Notes: generated by a model from the sequence alone, not told the origin. Positions 35,629 through 44,680 are shown, numbered from the stretch's first letter. The stretch is DNA of 64,000 nucleotides from Dokdonella_A sp964582225 (GCA_964582225.1 CAZORA010000008.1:1-64000), one strand, 5' to 3'. A program made the numbers and translations.

Positions 35629-36554
35629 CTGCGCGCGTTCAACCAGTCGCGGGCGCCGATGCGGCGGCCGCCGGCGCGCTGCAGTTCGCGGATGCGCAGC
35701 AGCCCGTCACCGGTGGCGAGATCGAAGGCCGCGGCGTGTACGGCAACGATGCTGCCGGGAACGGCGGCAGTCGTCGCGGGCAGCGCCTCGGCAGCCCAGA
35801 TCCGCAGCCGCTCGTCTTCGATCAGACCTTCGGCTACCGGCCAGGGATTGAACGCGCGGACCTTGCGGGCGAGTAGCGCCGCGGGCTCGTTCCAGTCGAG
35901 CGCGGCTTCGGCCTTGTCGAGCTTGTGTGCGTAACTCGCGCCGTCCTCGGTCTGCGGCGTCGGCGGCAGGATCTCGCCGCGCAGGAGTCGCGCCAAGCCA
36001 GCGGCGAGCAGCGCGGCGCCCATTCCGGCCAGCCGGTCGTGCAGTGAGCCGCCGGTGTCCTCGGCAGCGATTGGCGTGCGCGCCTCGAGCAGCACCGGCC
36101 CGGTATCGAGCCCCGCTTCCATCTGCATCAGGCAGACGCCGGTCTCGGTGTCGCCGGCAAGCAGCGCTCGCTGGATCGGCGCCGCACCGCGCCAGCGCGG
36201 CAGCAGCGAGGCGTGCACGTTCCAGCAACCGTGACGCGGCAGCGCGAGCACCGCGCGCGGCAGGATCAGCCCGTACGCTACCACCACCAGCAGATCCGCG
36301 CGCCAGGCGGCGAGCCGCGCGCGCGCGTCGGGCTCGCGCAGGCCCGGCGGCTGCTCCACTTCGATGCCGGCCGCGAGCGCCGCCTGCTTGACCGGGCTCG
36401 CGCTCAGCCTGCGCCCGCGCCCGGCGGGTCGATCCGGCTGGGTATAGACGGCGACCACGGCCGCGCCGCTGGCGCAACACGCGGCCAGCGAGGGCACGGC
36501 GAATTCGGGCGTGCCGGCAAAAACTATGCGCAGGGGATCGCGGGTGGACGGCAT
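35625..36554 (-). CDS. fmt: Methionyl-tRNA formyltransferase
   Basis: 309 aa. Formyl transfer to Met-tRNAfMet. Visible are RIVFAGTPEFAVPSL at the N-terminus, YTQPDRPAGRGR, the catalytic Asn-His of NVHASLLPRWRGAAPIQRAL near residue 110, and a C-terminal OB-like domain with KVRAFNPWPVAE. The start ATG 36554 gives MPSTRDPLRIVFAG; the frame is open further upstream but the extra sequence is not conserved. Usually fmt follows def in one operon; here a plus-strand gene lies between them. Confidence 0.96.
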   Translation of the reverse strand: MPSTRDPLRIVFAGTPEFAVPSLAACCASGAAVVAVYTQPDRPAGRGRRLSASPVKQAALAAGIEVEQPPGLREPDARARLAAWRADLLVVVAYGLILPRAVLALPRHGCWNVHASLLPRWRGAAPIQRALLAGDTETGVCLMQMEAGLDTGPVLLEARTPIAAEDTGGSLHDRLAGMGAALLAAGLARLLRGEILPPTPQTEDGASYAHKLDKAEAALDWNEPAALLARKVRAFNPWPVAEGLIEDERLRIWAAEALPATTAAVPGSIVAVHAAAFDLATGDGLLRIRELQRAGGRRIGARDWLNARR

Positions 36555-36806
36555 GGCGACTTTCGCAACGCGGAGCTCGATTGTAGGCGAGTCGCGCGGG
36601 TAGGGCGGAAGCGCGCAGCTCGCGCGACGGAGCGGCTCGTCACGGGCTCCATCCAGCGGACCCGCGCGCAGCCACACGAACGGTCAGCGTCGATTCACCC
36701 TGAACCCGCTCTCGAGGCGCGAACATGACGCCCACGCGCACCGTTCTGGCACGATGCTTGCTACAGATCAGCGACCGGAACGCGCGACTCGCCGTGGCCC
36801 TGAGCA

Positions 36807-37928
36807 ATGTTCAAGCTGTTCGACTGGGATGATGCTTTCATCACCGAGCTGCCGCAGATCGACGCGCAGCATCGGGAGCTGGTCGATCTCATCAACCGAC
36901 TCGGCAGGCTTTGCACTTCGCTCGAGGAGATCCGCGGCGCGGACTACGTCGCGACGCGCGGTGCGCTGCTTGAATATGCCGCCCGGCACTTCACCGAGGA
37001 AGAGGCGGAGATGCGCCGCTGCGACTTGGATCAAGGTTTCCAGCGTGCGCACGCCGCATCACATCGAGCCTTCGTCCGGCGTGTCGAGCGCCTGGGGGCT
37101 CCAGGCACGGAGGTCACGCTCCACGAGACCTGGTCGATGCTCGACTATCTGGTGTGCTGGCTGAGCGAGCATATCCTGGTAGTCGACCAGCAGATGGCGC
37201 GGCAAGAGCGGGCGATCGCCGCTGGCTTGTCCGCGGTCGAGGCCTGGGCGCAGGAACAGCGCCACGCGCACTCCTGCACGGAGCCGGCAACCAAGGCCTT
37301 GCGTCAGCTCCTGTGGAAACTGGCAGAGAGCAACGCCAAGCTGCGTACGCTGAACCACGAGCTGGAGCAGCGCGTGGCGCAGCGCACCGCTGCGCTCAGC
37401 GAAGCGAACCGGCGCCTGACGGTGCTGTCGAACGAGGATGATCTGACCGGGCTGCCCAACCATCGCTTCGCCGTCCGCACACTCGACGAACTCTGGGCGC
37501 GCGCGCGCGAGGAGAACGGGGCGTTCGCGATCCTGCTGATCGACATCGACCGCTTCAAGATGGTCAACGATCGCTACGGCCACGCTGTCGGCGACGCGCT
37601 GCTGCGCGACTTCGCCGCGCGCCTGCGCCGGATCGCCCGCGCTGGCGATACTGCGTGCCGGCTAGGCGGCGATGAGTTCCTTGCCATCTGTCCGCGGACG
37701 GACGTGGAACAAGCCACGCGTTTGGCGCAGCGACTTCTGCGTGCGCAGCAGCCTTTTTCGACGCCCGACGGCAAGTGCTGCTGGGACGGCGCGCTGAGCA
37801 TCGGGATCGCCGCGACGTCTTCGACCACGCGCTCAGCCGAAGCCCTGCTGGAGCGCGCCGATCATGCGCTGTACCGTGCCAAGCAGCATGCCGGCGGGAG
37901 CTTCGAGGTAGCCGACGCCGACGGCTGA
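36807..37928 (+). CDS. Bacteriohemerythrin-GGDEF diguanylate cyclase
   Basis: 373 aa. The N-terminal hemerythrin domain (about 8-132) keeps the di-iron ligands: His22, His61, Glu65, His86, His122 and Asp127. A coiled-coil linker follows (about 165-210, ALRQLLWKLAESNAKLRTLN), then a GGDEF domain (about 215-365) with an intact RLGGDEFLAIC motif and no obvious RxxD inhibitory site before it. I infer that O2 or redox state at the di-iron centre controls c-di-GMP synthesis, as shown for Vibrio cholerae Bhr-DGC-type proteins. It is soluble, with no TM segments. Start ATG 36807. It sits on the opposite strand between def and fmt. Confidence 0.94.
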   Translation: MFKLFDWDDAFITELPQIDAQHRELVDLINRLGRLCTSLEEIRGADYVATRGALLEYAARHFTEEEAEMRRCDLDQGFQRAHAASHRAFVRRVERLGAPGTEVTLHETWSMLDYLVCWLSEHILVVDQQMARQERAIAAGLSAVEAWAQEQRHAHSCTEPATKALRQLLWKLAESNAKLRTLNHELEQRVAQRTAALSEANRRLTVLSNEDDLTGLPNHRFAVRTLDELWARAREENGAFAILLIDIDRFKMVNDRYGHAVGDALLRDFAARLRRIARAGDTACRLGGDEFLAICPRTDVEQATRLAQRLLRAQQPFSTPDGKCCWDGALSIGIAATSSTTRSAEALLERADHALYRAKQHAGGSFEVADADG

Positions 37929-37962
37929 GCGCTACGATCGCCGCCGTGCAATGAGCGTTGAC

Positions 37963-38466
37963 TCAGGCGCTCTGCCGGCGTTTCTTCTGCATGCGCTTCA
38001 GCAGCAGGCTGCGCTTGAGCGGCGAGAGGTGGTCGACGAACAGTCTGCCCTGCAGATGATCCATCTCGTGCTGCACGCAGACCGCCAGCGGTCCTTCGAA
38101 CTCCCGCTCGAACGAAGCGCCGGTAAGATCCTGCGCGGCAACCCGTACGCGCAGCGCGCGAGTGACGTCCGCGTAAATCCCCGGAAACGACAGGCAACCT
38201 TCCTGATACACCTGTTCGCCGGCACTTTCCAGAATTCGCGCGTTGACCAGCACCAGGGGTTGATCGCGCTCGTCCGACATGTCCGCAACGAGCACCTGGC
38301 GGTGCCAGTCGACTTGAGTCGCCGCGAGGCCGACGCCGGGTGCCGCATACATCGTCGCGAACATCGCCTCGACCTGCGCCGCAAGCGCTGCGTCAAACTC
38401 GGTGACCGGCTGCGCCTTGATGCGCAGACGCGGATCCGGGTATTCAAGAATCGCCAGGGTTTCCAT
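37963..38466 (-). CDS. def: Peptide deformylase
   Basis: 167 aa. All three motifs are present: GVGLAATQVDWHRQV (motif 1), EGCLSFPGIY (motif 2 with the metal Cys) and CVQHEMDHLQGRLFVD (motif 3, HExxH-like). Removes the formyl group from nascent proteins. Start ATG 38466, MALAILEY-like N-terminus METLAILEYPDPRLR. A TAGAAT -10 box lies about 40 bp upstream, so it has its own promoter. Confidence 0.97.
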   Translation of the reverse strand: METLAILEYPDPRLRIKAQPVTEFDAALAAQVEAMFATMYAAPGVGLAATQVDWHRQVLVADMSDERDQPLVLVNARILESAGEQVYQEGCLSFPGIYADVTRALRVRVAAQDLTGASFEREFEGPLAVCVQHEMDHLQGRLFVDHLSPLKRSLLLKRMQKKRRQSA

Positions 38467-38504
38467 GTGGTCGAACTGGGGCCGAAAGGCACGCGAGACA
38501 AGGG

Positions 38505-38510
38505 ATTCTA
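38505..38510 (-). promoter_or_regulatory. Candidate -10 box of def
   Basis: TAGAAT on the minus strand (five of six matches), 38 bp before the def ATG and just downstream of the minus-strand terminator at 38534-38570. No good -35 is seen at 17 bp; TTGTGC lies at 19 bp. Confidence 0.4.
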
Positions 38511-38533
38511 GCTTCGCGGCGACGATCGCGCAC

Positions 38534-38570
38534 AAAAAAACGGCCGCGCCTCCGGGGTGGAGCGCGACCA
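38534..38570 (-). terminator. Intrinsic terminator on the minus strand with no upstream gene
   Basis: On the minus strand GGTCGCGCTCC pairs with GGAGGCGCGGCC (one G-U pair and one bulge), followed by G and seven T. The next gene upstream on that strand is beyond LysM/dprA, which are transcribed the other way, so it must end some other minus-strand transcript. Confidence 0.75.
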
Positions 38571-38621
38571 TTCAATGTCACGAAGCGATCCTGCGACACG
38601 CGGTTGCCATGAACCGCTGCC

Positions 38622-38675
38622 TGCGAGCTTCCGGCGCAAGCAGCGGAGGGAGGTCGCCGACGCCGGAAGCTCGCA
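38622..38675. repeat. 15-bp perfect inverted repeat
   Basis: TGCGAGCTTCCGGCG and CGCCGGAAGCTCGCA flank a 24-base spacer within the 558-bp gap between the divergent def and LysM genes. Apart from this, the terminator and the promoter elements, I see no gene in 38467-39024. Confidence 0.85.
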
Positions 38676-38960
38676 GACGGGGTTTCTGTATCGAAGCCCG
38701 CTGAGCAAATTGATGCAACTCGCGTGCCAACGCCACGCCGACCTGTCGCCACCCAGGCGGGAAGCGCGCAGCTGTGCGGGGAAGCGCCCGATGACCCATG
38801 CCTGAGGCGTGCGCGCTCGGGCCTGCTGCGCCGCGCGATTTGCGCGCATTCCGACGAAAACCGACGACCCCGGCCAGTTTTTCGGGATTTGCCGACGCAT
38901 CGTCACGTGCGCCAGACGGCCGTTGGGAAGCGGCGCTCCACCACCTCCACGCAGGCTTCG

Positions 38961-38990
38961 TTGTTCTGCGCGGGGTTTTTGTTTTAGACT
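38961..38990 (+). promoter_or_regulatory. Candidate promoter of the LysM gene
   Basis: TTGTTC (38961-38966) and TAGACT (38985-38990) with an 18-bp spacer, 35 bp before ATG 39025. Matches are moderate (three and four of six). Confidence 0.35.
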
Positions 38991-39024
38991 CCAAGAACCA
39001 TTAGGGGACAAGGTGTTAGCCGTC

Positions 39025-40212
39025 ATGCTTAAAAAGCTGCTTGCGATTTCGGCTGGGCTGTTGTTCGTGGTGACGGTGTATGCCGCGAACGTCGAGTGGG
39101 TGCAGGGGCACCCCGATCGTTATGTCGTGCAGAAGGGCGACACCCTGTGGAGCATTTCTGCGCGCTTCCTGAAGCAGCCTTGGCACTGGCCGCAGATATG
39201 GCAGGCCAATCCCCAGGTGCGCAATCCGCATCTCATCTACCCGGGCAACCAGCTGCTGCTGCGAGACGGCATGCTGAGCCTCGACGAGGACGCATTCGGC
39301 CCACATGCACGGGTCGATTCCCTCGATGATGCAATTCCGCCGATTCCCCTCTCGGCGCTCAAGCAGTGGCTGAAGAACGCGCGGATCGTCGACGAGGATA
39401 CCTTCCGCGACGCGCCCCACGTGATCGGCATCGAGGACAACCAACTGCGCGGCGTCAGCGGTCAGCTGGTCTATCTGCGCGGCCTCGACGCCGAGCCGGG
39501 TGCACGCTTCGCGCTGGTGCGCCCGGTCGGCCGCTACTATGATTTGCCGCCCGTGGCGGATGGGCAACCGCGCGAGGTCTACCGGCAGGGCGAAAACGCA
39601 CGGCGGCCGGTCGACCGCCCAGACGCACGCGACGGCCGGCCAGCTCTGCTCTGGCATCACGGGCCGATGGAAAATCTGCTGAGCGGGCGTCTGCGCTTCC
39701 TCGGCTATGAGATGATCGACTTTGGTCGGGTCGAAGTGACTCGTCGCGCGGAAGTGTCCTCGGCGCTGGTCACCTACTCCGATTTCGAAGTGCGTCCCGG
39801 CGACTTCGTGGTGCCGGTCGAAGAAGCCCCCTACGACGCCGAGTTCGTGCCGCACGCGCCGGCGCGAGTCGCCGACAACATGCGCGTGATCGCGCTTGGC
39901 GACGCGCTGAATGCGGTTGGGCCGATGCAGGTGGTGGCGCTCTCGCGCGGCGCCGAAGACGGCGTCGGCAATGGCCAGACCTTCAGCATCTATCACCCGG
40001 GAGAGCGGGTGTCGGATGCGACCGACTATCCGCAAGGCAGCGCGCGGCGCTTCTTCCACCCGCAGCGGAGCAAGGCGACGCTGCCGCCCGAATTCATCGG
40101 CCACGTGATGGTGTTTCGCACCTTCCAGCGGGTCAGCTACGGCCTGGTGATGGACGCGGTCAAGCCGCTGCACGTCGGCGACTTCCTGCATCATCCGGAC
40201 AGCACGCCCTGA
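39025..40212 (+). CDS. Exported LysM peptidoglycan-binding protein
   Basis: 395 aa. Signal peptide at 1-24 (MLKKLLAISAGLLFVVTVYA). A LysM domain at about 32-80 begins YVVQKGDTLWSIS and ends IYPGNQLLLRDG. The rest has no catalytic motif that I recognise; it contains repeated beta-rich segments such as LRGVSGQLVYLRG. Proteins of this layout are regularly found between def and dprA in gammaproteobacteria. Likely periplasmic, bound to cell wall. GTG 39013 is an alternative start four codons upstream, closer to the AGGGGA site. Confidence 0.9.
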   Translation: MLKKLLAISAGLLFVVTVYAANVEWVQGHPDRYVVQKGDTLWSISARFLKQPWHWPQIWQANPQVRNPHLIYPGNQLLLRDGMLSLDEDAFGPHARVDSLDDAIPPIPLSALKQWLKNARIVDEDTFRDAPHVIGIEDNQLRGVSGQLVYLRGLDAEPGARFALVRPVGRYYDLPPVADGQPREVYRQGENARRPVDRPDARDGRPALLWHHGPMENLLSGRLRFLGYEMIDFGRVEVTRRAEVSSALVTYSDFEVRPGDFVVPVEEAPYDAEFVPHAPARVADNMRVIALGDALNAVGPMQVVALSRGAEDGVGNGQTFSIYHPGERVSDATDYPQGSARRFFHPQRSKATLPPEFIGHVMVFRTFQRVSYGLVMDAVKPLHVGDFLHHPDSTP

Positions 40213-40278
40213 GCGCCGGCGCGGAATCGCGGGTCGCCGCGAACCGCGGTTCGCGGCGGCAAATCATGGTGGTCCGAC

Positions 40279-41427
40279 TTGTCGAGTGCCGCGCCCACAG
40301 CATCCCGTTCGCCTGAGGCCTGGCTGATCCTGCTGCGCACGCCGGGGCTCGGTGCCGTCGGCCTGCGGCAGCTCCTCGCGCGCACCGGCGGCGCCGAAGC
40401 GGCGCTCGAGGCGGCGCGGTACGGGGCGCTCGAAGTTGCCTCGGAAGCGGCCGCTCATGACTGGCTGCGTGAACCGGATCGGCGCGCAATCGAAGCCGAT
40501 CTGGATTGGCTGACCAGGCCCGGTCACAGCCTGATCTGCTGCGACGAGCCGAGTTTCCCTGCGCTGCTCGAGGCGAGCCCGGCGGCACCGGCGGCGCTCT
40601 TCGTCGCCGGCGACGCAGGGGCCCTGTGGCAGCCCCAGATCGCAATCGTTGGCAGCCGCAGCGCGAGCCAGGCGGGCCTCGCCAATGCGCGCAGCTTCGC
40701 CCGTGGGCTGGCTGCGGCCGGCTTCACGATCACCAGCGGCCTGGCGGAGGGGGTCGACGGTGCAGCCCACGCCGGCGCCCTCGACGCCGGCGCGCTCAGC
40801 ATCGCCGTATTGGGCTCCGGCCCGGATCGGATCTACCCACCGAAGCATCGTGCGCTCGCCGCGCGAATCGAGGCGCAGGGCGCTCTGATCAGCGAATTTC
40901 CGCCCGGGACGCCACCACATCCCTCGCACTTCCCGCGCCGCAACCGCATCATCGCCGGCCTGGCGCTGGGTACCGTGGTGGTCGAAGCCGGCCTGCGCTC
41001 GGGTTCACTGATCACCGCGCGGCTCGCCGGCGATGCGGGGCGCGAAGTGTTCGCCCTGCCGGGCTCGATCCACAACCCGCTGGCGCGCGGCTGCCACCAG
41101 CTGATCCGCCAGGGCGCAAGGTTGGTCGAGACCACCGGAGAAATCATCGCCGAGCTGGCGCCGCTGGCGCAGAGCCTCGGCGCGAGCCTGCGCCAGCGGC
41201 TCGCCGAGCCAGACGCGACGGCGGCGGTAGCGCCCGCCGGGCGCGCTGCCGATCCCGACTACGCGCGGCTCTACGCGGCGCTCGGCCACGAAACGCTGAG
41301 CCTCGACCAGTTGGCCGAACGTAGCGGGCTCGCGGTCGGGACGCTGTCCTCGATGCTGCTTTTGCTCGAGCTAGAAGGCGAAATCGTGGCCGTCGGCGGC
41401 GCCTGGGCGCGGCGCATCGAAGGCTGA
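40279..41427 (+). CDS. dprA: DNA-processing protein DprA (Smf)
   Basis: 382 aa. Protects incoming single-stranded DNA and loads RecA during natural transformation. The Rossmann-like domain (about 110-310) has IAIVGSRSASQAGL, ITSGLAEGVDGAAHAGAL, VLGSGPDRIYPPKH, FPRRNRIIAGLA and EAGLRSGSLITARLA. A C-terminal winged-helix domain (about 318-380) is present. The start is TTG 40279, with GGTGG six bases upstream; no in-frame ATG or GTG lies between the upstream stop and the conserved region. It follows the LysM gene by 66 bp. Confidence 0.94.
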   Translation: MSSAAPTASRSPEAWLILLRTPGLGAVGLRQLLARTGGAEAALEAARYGALEVASEAAAHDWLREPDRRAIEADLDWLTRPGHSLICCDEPSFPALLEASPAAPAALFVAGDAGALWQPQIAIVGSRSASQAGLANARSFARGLAAAGFTITSGLAEGVDGAAHAGALDAGALSIAVLGSGPDRIYPPKHRALAARIEAQGALISEFPPGTPPHPSHFPRRNRIIAGLALGTVVVEAGLRSGSLITARLAGDAGREVFALPGSIHNPLARGCHQLIRQGARLVETTGEIIAELAPLAQSLGASLRQRLAEPDATAAVAPAGRAADPDYARLYAALGHETLSLDQLAERSGLAVGTLSSMLLLLELEGEIVAVGGAWARRIEG

Positions 41428-41502
41428 GTCGGCCGCCATCGAAGGTGGCACGACGACACGGGGCTTGACAGGCAGGCCACCGCCCCTTTGCACTGAAAAG
41501 GG

Positions 41503-41531
41503 GCGACACGCCGCCGCGTTTGCTTTATATA
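41503..41531 (+). promoter_or_regulatory. Candidate topA promoter
   Basis: GCGACA (41503-41508), 17-bp spacer, TATATA (41526-41531), 50 bp before the topA ATG. The -35 overlaps the right arm of a perfect 9-bp hairpin (CGCCCCTTT at 41481-41489 with AAAGGGGCG at 41497-41505), and a consensus TTGACA occurs at 41465. Confidence 0.4.
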
Positions 41532-41581
41532 GCGGGCTGCGGCCGCATCTCCGGGGCCGAACCCCGCGTATCAGGACCGTA

Positions 41582-44062
41582 ATGGCAAAGAATCTCCTGA
41601 TCGTCGAATCGCCGGCCAAGGCGAAGACGATCAACAAGTATCTCGGCAAGGATTTCCAGGTGCTGGCGTCCTACGGCCACGTGCGCGACCTGGTGCCCAA
41701 GGAAGGCGCGGTCGATCCAGCCCACGGCTTCGCCATGGACTACCAGCTCATCGAGCGCAACCAGCGCCACGTCGACGCCATCGCCAAGGCGGCCAAGGCG
41801 GCCGAGGCGCTCTATCTCGCCACCGACCTCGACCGCGAGGGCGAGGCGATTTCCTGGCACATCGCGGAAATTCTCAAGGCGCGCAAGCTTCTCGACGGCA
41901 AACCGCTGCGGCGGGTGGTGTTCTCCGAGATCACCCCGCGCGCGATCCGCGAGGCGGTGGCGCACCCGCGCCAGCTTTCGATGGACCTGGTGAACGCCCA
42001 GCAGGCGCGCCGCGCGCTCGACTACCTGGTCGGCTTCAATCTGTCGCCGGTGCTCTGGCGCAAGGTGCAGCGCGGCCTGTCCGCCGGCCGCGTGCAGTCT
42101 CCGGCGTTGCGCATGATCGTCGAGCGCGAGGAAGAGATCGAAGCTTTCAAGGCGCGCGAATACTGGACGATCGAGGCAGACTGCGCGCACCCGGAGCAGG
42201 CTTTCAAGGCGCGTTTGATCCGGCTCGACGGGCGCAAGTTCGAGCAGTTCACGATTGTCGACGAGGCGACTGCCTCGGCCGCGCGCAGCAAGCTCGAGCG
42301 CGCCGCGCAGGGTCGGCTGCTGGTCGCCGCGGTGGAGTCGAAGGAGCGCAAGCGGCGCCCGGCGCCGCCCTTCACCACCTCGACCCTGCAGCAGGAAGCC
42401 GCGCGCAAGCTGGGCTTTTCGACCAGCCGCACGATGAAGATCGCGCAGGGTCTCTATGAGGGCGTGACCCTGGGCGAGGAGGGCGTGGTCGGCCTGATCA
42501 CCTACATGCGCACCGACGCGGTGTCGCTGTCGATGGAGGCGATCCAGGAGCTGCGCGAAGTCATTGGCCAGGACTATGGCGCCCGCGCGCTGCCGGAGCA
42601 GCCGCAGTTCTATCGCAACAAGTCGAAGAACGCGCAGGAGGCGCACGAGGCGATCCGGCCGACTTCGGCGCGGCAGCGGCCGCGCGCGATCGCCCAGTAT
42701 CTGAACGAGGAGCAGCGCAAGCTCTACGAGCTGATCTGGAAGCGCGCGGTCGCCTCGCAGATGCAGCACGCGACCCTCAACACGGTTTCGGTCGATCTCG
42801 ACCCCGGCGCCGACTCCATGTTCCGCGCCAGCGGCACCACGGTGATCGATCCGGGCTTCCTCGCGGTCTACGAGGAAGGACGCGACGCGAAGCAGGCCGA
42901 GGACGAGGACCAGGGGCGCAAGCTGCCGGCCATGCAGGTCGGCGAAGCTGTGCCGCTGGCGGCGGTCGAGGCGCTGCAGCACTTCACCGAGCCGCCGCCG
43001 CGCTACTCCGAGGCCTCGCTGGTCAAGGCGCTGGAGGAATACGGCATCGGCCGCCCCTCGACTTACGCCAGCATCATCCAGGTATTGCTGCACCGCGAGT
43101 ACGCGATCCTCGACAGCCGCCGCTTCAGGCCGACCGACGTCGGCCGGGCGGTAGCCAATTTTCTCTCCGCGCACTTCCGCCAGTACGTCGACTACGATTT
43201 CACCGCGCGGCTCGAGGACGAGCTCGACGAGGTGAGCCGCGGCGAACAGGAGTGGGTGCCGCTACTGGAGAAGTTCTGGCGGCCGTTCAAGGCTCAGGTG
43301 GACGAAAAGAGCGAGTCGGTGGACCGCTCCGAAGCTACCGGAGCGCGCGAGCTGGGCGTGGACCCGGCAAGCGGCAAGTCGGTGTCGGTGCGCCTCGGTC
43401 GCTACGGGCCCTACGTGCAAATCGGCAGTCGCGAGGATGAGGAAAAGCCTCGCTACGCGAGCCTGCGCCAGGGCCAGAGCATGCACACCATCACGCTGGC
43501 CGAGGGGCTCGAGCTGTTCCGCCTGCCGCGGACTCTCGGGGTGGACGAAGGCGGGCAGGAAATCAGCGTCGGCATTGGCCGCTTCGGTCCCTTCATCAAG
43601 CAGGGCGCGACCTACGCCTCGCTGAAGCCCGAGGACGATCCCTATACCATCGAGCTGCCGCGTGCGCTCGAACTCCTGCGCGCCAAGGCGGAAGCGGCAG
43701 CCAACCGCATCATTCGCGATTTCGGCAACGGCGTGCAGGTGCTGAACGGGCGCTACGGACCCTACATCAGCGACGGCAGCAAGAACGCTCGCGTTCCCAA
43801 GGACCGCGAGCCGGCTAGCCTGAGCGAAGCGGAATGCGTCGAGCTGCTGGCCGCCGCGCCCGAACGCGCCCGCCGCGGCGGCCGCTTCGGCAAGAGCGAA
43901 GCGGCCGGCAAAAAGGCCGCGGCCAGGAAGGCCCCGGCGAAGAAGGCTGCCGCGAAGAAGGCCCCGGCCAAGAAAACCGCCACGAAGAAGGCCCCCGCGA
44001 AGAAAGCCGCGGCGCGCAAGGCGGGCACCGGAAAGGCGGCCGCCGCGGATGCCGGCGGCTGA
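41582..44062 (+). CDS. topA: DNA topoisomerase I
   Basis: 826 aa type IA topoisomerase that relaxes negative supercoils. TOPRIM domain (about 1-140) with IVESPAKAKTI and ATDLDREGEAI; catalytic Tyr308 in GLITYMRTDAVSLS; EAHEAIRPTS and GIGRPSTYASII motifs. The C-terminal region (about 590-760) has Topo_C repeats (LGRYGPYVQIG, IGRFGPFIKQG, NGRYGPYISDG) that lack the CxxC zinc-binding pairs of the E. coli enzyme. The last about 50 residues are a Lys/Ala-rich tail of KKAPAKKAAA-type repeats, likely binding DNA. The gene has its own promoter region. Confidence 0.97.
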   Translation: MAKNLLIVESPAKAKTINKYLGKDFQVLASYGHVRDLVPKEGAVDPAHGFAMDYQLIERNQRHVDAIAKAAKAAEALYLATDLDREGEAISWHIAEILKARKLLDGKPLRRVVFSEITPRAIREAVAHPRQLSMDLVNAQQARRALDYLVGFNLSPVLWRKVQRGLSAGRVQSPALRMIVEREEEIEAFKAREYWTIEADCAHPEQAFKARLIRLDGRKFEQFTIVDEATASAARSKLERAAQGRLLVAAVESKERKRRPAPPFTTSTLQQEAARKLGFSTSRTMKIAQGLYEGVTLGEEGVVGLITYMRTDAVSLSMEAIQELREVIGQDYGARALPEQPQFYRNKSKNAQEAHEAIRPTSARQRPRAIAQYLNEEQRKLYELIWKRAVASQMQHATLNTVSVDLDPGADSMFRASGTTVIDPGFLAVYEEGRDAKQAEDEDQGRKLPAMQVGEAVPLAAVEALQHFTEPPPRYSEASLVKALEEYGIGRPSTYASIIQVLLHREYAILDSRRFRPTDVGRAVANFLSAHFRQYVDYDFTARLEDELDEVSRGEQEWVPLLEKFWRPFKAQVDEKSESVDRSEATGARELGVDPASGKSVSVRLGRYGPYVQIGSREDEEKPRYASLRQGQSMHTITLAEGLELFRLPRTLGVDEGGQEISVGIGRFGPFIKQGATYASLKPEDDPYTIELPRALELLRAKAEAAANRIIRDFGNGVQVLNGRYGPYISDGSKNARVPKDREPASLSEAECVELLAAAPERARRGGRFGKSEAAGKKAAARKAPAKKAAAKKAPAKKTATKKAPAKKAAARKAGTGKAAAADAGG

Positions 44063-44110
44063 GATCGCGCGCGGCTTGCCGCGGCCACGCGCAGTCCGGG
44101 GAGCGCCGTC

Positions 44111-44680
44111 ATTTCCGTCACGATCGAGGCAGACCTCAGCCGCGCCGCCGACGCGCTACGCGCGGGCGGCGTGGTCGCGTATCCGACCGAGGCCGTATTC
44201 GGCCTCGGCTGCGATCCACACAGCGAAGCGGCCTTCGCGCGCCTGTTCGCGCTCAAGCGGCGCCCGCCAAGTCAGGGCGTGCTGCTGATCGGCGCGGATT
44301 TCGCCATGCTGCAACCCTTCATCGACCTCTCCGCGACGCCGCCCGAAGCGCTCGAGCGCGCGCAGGCGAGCTGGCCCGGGCCCCACACCTGGGTCTTTCC
44401 GCGCGCGCCCGACGTACCGGCCTGGATTGCCGGCGACCACGCCGGCATCGCGCTGCGCGTGAGCGCGCACGGCCCGGCCGCGGCGCTCTGTCGGTGCTTC
44501 GCCGGCGCCCTGGTTTCGACCAGCGCCAACCGTCACGGCGCGCCGCCGGCGCGCAGCGCAGCGGAAGTCCGCGCGCAATTCGGCGACGAACTCGACTACA
44601 TCCTGCCGGGCGAGGTCGGCGGATTGGCGCGACCGACTTCGATCCGCGACGCCCTGAGCGGCGCAGTCCTGCGCGGTTGA
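44111..44680 (+). CDS. tsaC: Threonylcarbamoyl-AMP synthase TsaC (probable ATT start)
   Basis: 189 aa if translated from ATT 44111, against 190 aa for E. coli TsaC. It forms threonylcarbamoyl-AMP for t6A37 tRNA modification. YrdC/Sua5 fold with VVAYPTEAVFGLGCDP, FALKRRPPSQGVLLIG, PHTWVFPRAP and STSANRHGAPPA. The first usual start codon in frame is GTG 44171, which would delete about 20 residues and begin in the first conserved strand. Upstream to the in-frame stop at 44062 there is no ATG, GTG or TTG. ATT 44111 has GGGGAG seven bases before it and yields the full N-terminal helix. Confidence 0.85.
   Translation: MSVTIEADLSRAADALRAGGVVAYPTEAVFGLGCDPHSEAAFARLFALKRRPPSQGVLLIGADFAMLQPFIDLSATPPEALERAQASWPGPHTWVFPRAPDVPAWIAGDHAGIALRVSAHGPAAALCRCFAGALVSTSANRHGAPPARSAAEVRAQFGDELDYILPGEVGGLARPTSIRDALSGAVLRG

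Noticed and set aside
38508..39026. Several 80-170 codon frames in the def-LysM gap
   Set aside because: They conflict with each other, cross the terminator and inverted repeat, and have no motifs or ribosome sites.
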